NCBI RefSeq assembly: GCF_036898095.1
Contig: NC_090743.1
Coordinates: forward strand, 21,183,243 to 21,247,242
From: Palaemon carinicauda
Lineage: Eukaryota > Arthropoda > Malacostraca > Decapoda > Palaemonidae
Direction of reading: 5' to 3'
DNA: 64,000 nt
Each line of letters starts with the position of its first letter. Position 1 is the stretch's first letter. Below the pieces are notes generated by a model, which did no database searches, had not been told where the DNA came from, and saw only the letters and a list, made by a program, of their open reading frames with translations. Both the position numbers and the translations under genes were made by a program. Of the stretch, positions 57,776 through 64,000 are shown one piece after another.

Positions 57776-59428
57776 CCATCTCACATGACCTAGGGAACTG
57801 AATTCCCCTTACTAACTCCCCGCCCTTCCCTAACCTCTCCTGTCGCTAAGGTTTTGAATGGGGGGAAAGATAGAATGAGTAAGTTGTTCTGGGCCTAGAT
57901 ACAAACCTTACACTATTTCCATAGGAGTATTATTTCGGTGATTGCTAAAACCAACCATTAAAGTTTTAAAAGCAAAGTGTAGTGTAACTACACTCCGGTA
58001 GTTAGCAGAAGGGGAGGTAGCAGGGGTAACCCACCACCTGGCTTACACCATCGCTAGTAAACATCGTCTCATTTTATTTCGGCTCGGTTGAGTTCTCTTC
58101 CATCAAAACCTTTTAACTTATTTACGATTAAAAGCAATTAGCTTAAAGTTTTATAAGTCCTTTTTCTTTCAGAGCTAAGTACCTTGGGGCTCATGGTTTC
58201 TCCGTGCAAGGCGAGTTAGCAAGAGATCTTACGGTGGGGCACACGAAGGGAGCAAACATCCTCCTAGGGGTTGATTTTTCCCTCGAGGCTTTGAAGGTCT
58301 TCCACTTAAAGTCTTACACCCACTCGGCTCTTTGGGCCTCGTTTGCTCTGCTTCGGCGGGCGGGCCTGAGCAGTTGCTGACAAGAAATTCTTGGAGTGAG
58401 TTGTCGGGTAATACTTTTGGGGTAAACCTACAAAAGAGTTTCGGCTACGTTTCACAAGTAACACTGAATGCTGACTTCAACTTGAACAAAGCTTGTTGAT
58501 GGGAAGCAGAGAGCACTGCCCAGAGTTCTGCCTCCAGGTGTTGAGCAATTTAACATTTCAAGGGAGAGTCATTCTCAACCAGGTGTTGGGCAATCATTCC
58601 TTATGAGGGAAACATTCCCTCCACCAGCCACCGTCTTGCAATCTTCCTGCTTGCGGGGAGAATGGCAGACAGTGGCAACAGGGGTTGGTCCTCTTTCCCA
58701 TCTGCAGGAATGAGAGACTTCGCCTGGGTGGTTTTCCTCCTTTGGGGGATTCCTCAGGTGGGAATTGGATTCATCCATGCCCTGCCCTTTTTTTTTGGAG
58801 CAAAGCCCTTCGGAGCTTGGTGACGAAGGGGTTAGGTGACTGCTTGCAGTTCCTGCAACCGGTCGGCACCTGGCCCATCGACGAGTTTCATAGGCTTTAA
58901 CTCTTTGGGGTTACAGTACAGTATTACCAACATCGTGCCTTTGGACACAAGAAAGCTCTTAGAGCTTTGTGAGGCCAGGTCCTTCAAGGACCTATGCTTT
59001 TTTGGGTTTCCAACTCTTTTGAGGGAGAAACTACAGTACTTGTAGGCTATATATCTTCAGGATTATTTCCTACGTCCTGCCACTTGGGGCACAACAGAGC
59101 TCATAGAGCTTTGTTAGGCCAACCCCTTATGTCTCAATCTCTTTTGAGGGAGAAACGGCTGGTCTTCAAGGCCAATACAACCTTTTTCATTTCTTTCCGA
59201 GGGGATGACATAGCGCTACTCCCCAACCCCCTTGGGGTTAAGATGAGCTTTAGATATTACTTCATAAAGACTTTAGTTTCGCAGAGATGTCATGTGTAGT
59301 GTTGCACACCCATCCACCGAGCTCTCTTGAGGTGGATGGACGAGCTCTTCTGCCTGACAAACGTTGGGGTTGCTCGCCTTAGTACTCGTTGCAAGTTTGT
59401 TAGACCCTACTTGTCAGAGCAAGCGTGC

Positions 59429-59541
59429 GTACTTCGTTAGTGCACAGAACTTAAGCTTTCTGTTGTGTACTTCGTTAGTGCACAGAACTTAAGCTTTCTG
59501 TTGTGTACTTCGTTAGTGCACAGAACTTCAGCTTTCTGTAG
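59429..59541 (+). repeat. 38-bp tandem repeat in copy A
   Basis: GTACTTCGTTAGTGCACAGA starts at 59429, 59467 and 59505. Copy B has only diverged single forms (63330). Confidence 0.92.
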
Positions 59542-59639
59542 TCTGAATTGTGCGCTACCAATAGCATGCAGAGCTTCAACTTACTGTTGCCACACGTGAA
59601 CGCTACTTCAGTATCAAGTTCTTGCTGACAATATTATTG

Positions 59640-60335
59640 TTATATGCCAAGTTATAACACTAGTTGGAAAAGCATGGTGCTATAAGCCCCAAAACTCCAA
59701 TAGGGAAAATAGCCCAATGGGGAAAGAAAACAAGGAAATAAATGAACTACAAGAGAATAACAAACAATCAAAATGAAATATTTTAAGAGCAATAACAACA
59801 TTAAATAAGATCTTTTATATATATATGTGATTATAAAAACTTTAAAAAGAGAAGATGAAGAGAAATAAGATAGAACAGCATGCCCGAATGTACCCTCAAG
59901 TAAGAGAGCTCTAATCCAAGACAGTGGATGGAAAGCCATGGTACAGAGGCTATGGCACTGCCCAAGACTAGAGAACAGTGGTTTGATTTTGGAGTGTTTT
60001 TCTCCTAGAAGAGCTGCTTACCATGGCTAAAGAATCTCTTCTAACCTTACGAAGAGGACAGTAGCCACTGAAAAATTGCATTGCATTCATTAACCCTTTG
60101 AGGGAAGAAGAATTGTTAGGTAATCTCAATGTTGTCAGGTGATGAGGATAGAGGAGAATGTAAAAAGAATAAGCCACACTATTCGGTGCATGTGTTGGCA
60201 AAGACAAAATTACCGTAGCGAGAGAGAGTGATCCAAAGTAGTACTGTCTGGCCAGTCAAAGGACCTAATAAAATTCCAGCGATAGTATCACAACGGGTGA
60301 CTGGTGTCATAGCCAACCTACTACCAATATTACCC
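59640..60335 (-). mobile_element. SINE-like repeat inserted in copy A
   Basis: Minus-oriented copy from TTATAACACTAGTTGGAAAA to the body end GCCAACCTACTACC. Absent at the matching place in copy B (about 63420). Confidence 0.75.
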
Positions 60336-60370
60336 GTATATATACTTACAGGTAAGATTCAATTATCTCC

Positions 60371-60690
60371 TCGCCAGCGTTCGCTGACTCTCGCCAGTGC
60401 TCGCTGATACTCGCCAGTGCTCGCTGATACTCGCCAGTGCTCGCTGATACTAGCTAGTGCTCACTGATACTTGCCAACGCTTGCCGATACACGCCAGCAT
60501 TCGCCGATACACATCAGCACTCGCCGATACACATCAGCACTCGCCGATACACACCAGCACTCGCCGATACACACCAGCACTCGCCGATACTTGCTAGCAC
60601 TCGTCGATACTTGCCAGCACTCGCCGATACTTGCCAGCGCTCAATGATACTTGCTAGCGCTCACTGATACTTGCTAGGGCATGCCGGCGT
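60371..60690 (+). repeat. 20-bp minisatellite in copy A
   Basis: About 16 units of TCGCCAGTGCTCGCTGATAC, more diverged toward the right. Copy B has only a few irregular units at 63455-63590. Period 20 does not keep a reading frame. Confidence 0.92.
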
Positions 60691-62036
60691 TTGCTGGCAA
60701 TCCTGGACAAACCTACCTAGTGTTTGTGTTCCTTACGTTCTGGGCCTACAAACCCTTACGTGGGAAACTCTTTTTTAAGAAGGTTTACACAACTACTGTA
60801 CAGGCATTTTCTAACACTCCATAAAAAGCTGAAATGAACTCCTTCGGTTGCGCATACCCACTCACGAAGACAAAACGTCAGGGTTGTTTCTACAAATACT
60901 GTTCACTACTGATCACATGCGTCTGATTGCGTTCGTCTGCTGCATACCATCATTGTGCCCCTGGTCACAACGAGTTGTCATTAGACACCAAATTTCATTA
61001 AACGCAATCCTTAAGGGTTATCTTCTCTTGGAGAGCTCTTTGGAGCACTCACTTAACAGGCTTGTGAGACATAGCCTTGAAATTTTTCAATTTTGCCAAT
61101 TTCTAGTCTAGTCTTCTGCTTACATTTACAAAACGATAACAAGCTTCTCGCTCAAGGTGGCCATTCAAACATTGTCAGCTTCTGCTTATGTGTATGAACG
61201 ACAGGAAGCCCCAACCATAAGTCGTGCAGGGAAACATTTAATACCGACTTAGGTCTGATCGCTAAGCTATTAGCATGTATTTATTGTGTGTACACGAACA
61301 TATTAACAATGCTACGGCTAGTGGACAATCCATTTCTTTGAGGAATAATATTGCGATTCGGCTATGCATAGTGCTCTCTTGGGCAAGTCTTCCCATCAAG
61401 ACTCGTGCACTTAAGAAGCTTTGTCTAGAATGAAGGTTAGTTTTACCTCATGAGCGCATGCAGGAAGACAGATGCTTATTACACCTTAATGGGGCGTGCT
61501 GAGGAGTGCGCTCTCATAAGCGCCCCTTATCAGCTTTCGCCTAGCCAATGCTCTATGATCAGTGCATTCGGTCTACTTTGCGAGAGGAATCAGGTTCCTT
61601 TGTAAGCTAAGGTAGCTTTTGCTTCACAGGCCTATTTCTTGGTCAAACATGTTGACGGCACCCTCTTGACACTCCACCTAAATAAGTTCGTGGGGTTCAA
61701 TGGGAAACAATCTTGTTCTCTAGAGACCCCGACACCTCCTGGTTCCTGGACCCTGTCCAGGCGGTGAAGAAGGTCATCTCAAGATCGACCGATCATCCTC
61801 TGATAGTTCCACCTTCGAGTCTTAGCACCTTGACCCACCGAACACTTTGGTGCCCGGTCTTAGACTTTTTTTGGTGCAGGCTTTCTGGCGCAATACTATG
61901 GCGCATGCTTTCTGGTACAGGACTCCTTGTTCTTCAATAGAATTCCTGAATAAATTTGGTCTATATTGTTTATAATAAAACTTAAATCAAGGTTATTGAT
62001 ATTAAAATAAAAAAAATCATTTGTTACAGCCCAACA

Positions 62037-64000
62037 TACAAACCTTCCGTTCTCCATGTAAGAGTATTTATTTCGGCAAAGCTGAGTCTAACTACCCTCT
62101 GCTAGTTATCGGGTAGGCTAGCTACCCTGCTTGCACCAGCACTAGTGACTGACTGTCACTTTTTATTTCTGCTAGGTAGAGTAAAAACATAGTCTTTCTC
62201 CCGCTAAAACCTTTTAACCAGTTTATGATTAAAAGCAACTGGCCTAAACTTAATAAAAGGTTCTTTTTCTTTCAGAGCTCCCTTTCTTGGGGCGGTCAGA
62301 TTTCCCAGGCAAGACAAGGTAGCAGGATGTCTTTGGCCCCAGCTTCTGCTTGCCCTGAGTTTCGCTCTGCTTTGGCTGGCATGCTTGAGCAGTTGCTGAC
62401 AAGAACTTCTTGGAATGATTTGTCGGGTAGCACCTTCGGGTTGAACCCAGAAACGAGCTTCGGCTAAGTTTCATAGGCAACACTCAATGTCGATCCTCAA
62501 CTTGAGCTCAGCTCATTGACGGGAAGTAGAGAGTACTGCCCAGAGATTCGCTTCCAGGTGTTGGATGATTTTCCCATCTGAGGGAGAGTTAACCTCCACC
62601 AGGTATTGAGCAACTTTTCCTTCTGAGGGAGAGTCCCTCCACCAGCCGCTGCCATCCATGGGAAAGACAGCCTTCACCTATGGGGTTTCTCCCCTACGGG
62701 AAATTACTCCGGCGGGAATTGGAATCGTCCATGTCCTGCCCTTGCTTTTCGGAGCTTGGTGACGAAGGAGTTAGGTAACTAACTGCAGTTCCTACTCATT
62801 GCCGCCATACCCTCAGGGTACAAAACGAGTCTCATTGCAACTTCTCTCTTTGGTCTTTGCCACAAATGGTGATGACTGCCGGCTGCTTGTGGCCGCTGCA
62901 TCTCACATCAACGAGTCTTGTAGGCTTTAACTATTCAGGATTATTGTCGACATCGTGCCTTTAGGCACAACAAAGCTCTTAGAGCTTTGTGAGGCCAGGT
63001 CCAGTTTCTACCACTTCAGTACATCTTGCCTCTTGGGGTACAACAGAGCTCATGGAGCTTTGTGAGGCCAAGCCCTTCGAACGTAAGACTACTCACCGAA
63101 CCCTTTTGGTGGGTAGGATGAGTATGAGTACTTCTCAAAGACTAATTTTGCAGAGAAGTCATGCGCACCCATCCACTGAGCTCTAGTGTAGTGGGTGGGT
63201 GAGCTCTTCTGTCTGACGAAGGTCTGCGAGCAACATAGGTTGCTCACCTTAGTACCCATGCCAGGTTTGTGAGACCCTACTCTCCAGCGGGTGCTACTCT
63301 GGTAGCGCATGGAGCTTTAGTTTGCTGTTTTCTCTATTGCGTGCTACTTCAGTAGCACACAGAAATTCAGCTTATTGCTGCCACAAGTGAGCACTACTTC
63401 GGTAGCACTCACTAACCCATTTAACCTGTATCTATCCTTACAGGTAAGATTCAATGCTCTCCTCGCCAAAGTTTGCTAGTGTCAGGTAGTATTGCTGATT
63501 TTCACCATGCTCGCTAGCGTTTACGAGCGCTTGCCAGCAATGGCTGATTCTTGCCGGCACTCATTAGTGTTCGCGAGCGCTGGCAAGCCTATACAAACCT
63601 GCCTAGTGTTTGTGTTGTTTGCATTTTGGGTTAGCAAACCCTTAAATGCGAGACTGCTTGTGCATGAGAAACACCCATCCCTGAGGAGGTTTACACAACT
63701 AAAGCCATTTGCTAAGACTCCATAAAAGCTGAAATAAACTCCTTCAGTTGCGCATGCGCTCTCATCAAGACAAAAACTCATGTCATCATTGTGCCCCTGG
63801 TCATAACGCGTTCTCGTTATTCCGAGTTTCGTCAAGCATAATCCTTTGGGGTTAGTTTCTCGGGCCTGGTTTCCTTGGGGAATGGAGAGCTTTTTAGAGC
63901 AGTCGCTCAGTGTGCTTGTGAGATATACCCTTGCAAGGTTATTTTTTGGAAACCTCTAGTCCCAAGGGAATAATGTAAGCTTCTGCTTAAGTTTACAAAC
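62037..64000 (+). mobile_element. Degenerate DIRS-like 5' region, tandem copy B, cut by window end
   Basis: Terminal-like start ACATACAAACCTTCCG then GAGTATTTATTTCGGC. Same ordered blocks as copy A (62258, 62758, 62975, 63600, 63720). Continues past the right edge. Confidence 0.55.

Larger units (their letters stand above)
57890..61990 (+). mobile_element. Degenerate DIRS-like 5' region, tandem copy A
   Basis: Begins with a terminal-repeat-like stretch (TACAAACCTT, GGAGTATTATTTCGG, GTAGTTAGC) close to the element 3 termini, but on the plus strand. A CTTTTTCTTTCAGAGCT block, GGTGACGAAGGGGTTAGGTG, AGCTCTTAGAGCTTTGTGAG, ACCTACCTAGTGTTTGTG and CTCCATAAAAAGCTGAAATG follow; every block recurs in order in copy B. 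No frame over about 100 codons, so Gag-type content is inferred from position only. Confidence 0.55.

Overview
This is eukaryotic nuclear DNA, most likely from a decapod crustacean and probably a penaeid-type shrimp. The evidence is the very high load of simple repeats (long TA, GA/CT, ATT/TAA runs), DIRS-type retrotransposons, tRNA-derived SINEs, a non-LTR family ending in TAA repeats, and one spliced gene whose small GT-AG exons sit in multi-kilobase introns. No bacterial operon, rRNA gene, CRISPR array or viral genome was seen. The species assignment is inference.

The one host gene recognised is a TMEM179-family membrane protein gene on the minus strand. Four coding exons were read by eye: exon 1 at 32978-33087, exon 2 at 22433-22609, exon 3 at 9204-9332 and exon 4 at 523-607. 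Their phases join without error into 167 residues. The last coding part lies left of the window. None of the exons is long enough to appear as a long open frame.

Each of the three complete introns holds one DIRS-type tyrosine-recombinase retrotransposon, all in the same orientation as the gene: element 1 in intron 3 (about 1801-8306), element 2 in intron 2 (about 14807-21416) and element 3 in intron 1 (about 24721-30865). All three show the DIRS signature: inverted terminal repeats plus an internal complementary region equal to the complement of the left end joined to the complement of the right end. That region places each terminus to within a few bases. Element 1 has intact Gag, RT/RNase H/Dam-like and tyrosine recombinase frames with all expected catalytic residues. 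Element 2 has an internal deletion and a Gag minisatellite of 21/42-bp units. Element 3 has lost catalytic residues in both RT and recombinase. Intron 2 also holds degenerate DIRS relics (10.45-12.5 kb) and two direct copies of a 310-bp TTAA-flanked piggyBac-like MITE, one near each end of the intron.

From 33.4 to 57.8 kb no host gene was recognised. The region is built from microsatellites, two copies of a non-LTR retrotransposon (46.2-47.5 and 49.86-51.6 kb), 5'-truncated tails of the same family, about 630-bp SINE-like repeats sharing the LINE 3' tail, tRNA-derived SINE copies, four palindromic foldback elements in and near this region (31.8, 37.1, 53.0 and 55.2 kb) and several minisatellites. 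From 57.9 kb to the right edge are two degenerate plus-strand copies of a further DIRS-like 5' region in tandem.

All boundaries are from reading the sequence. Family names rest on remembered motif patterns, not on searches.
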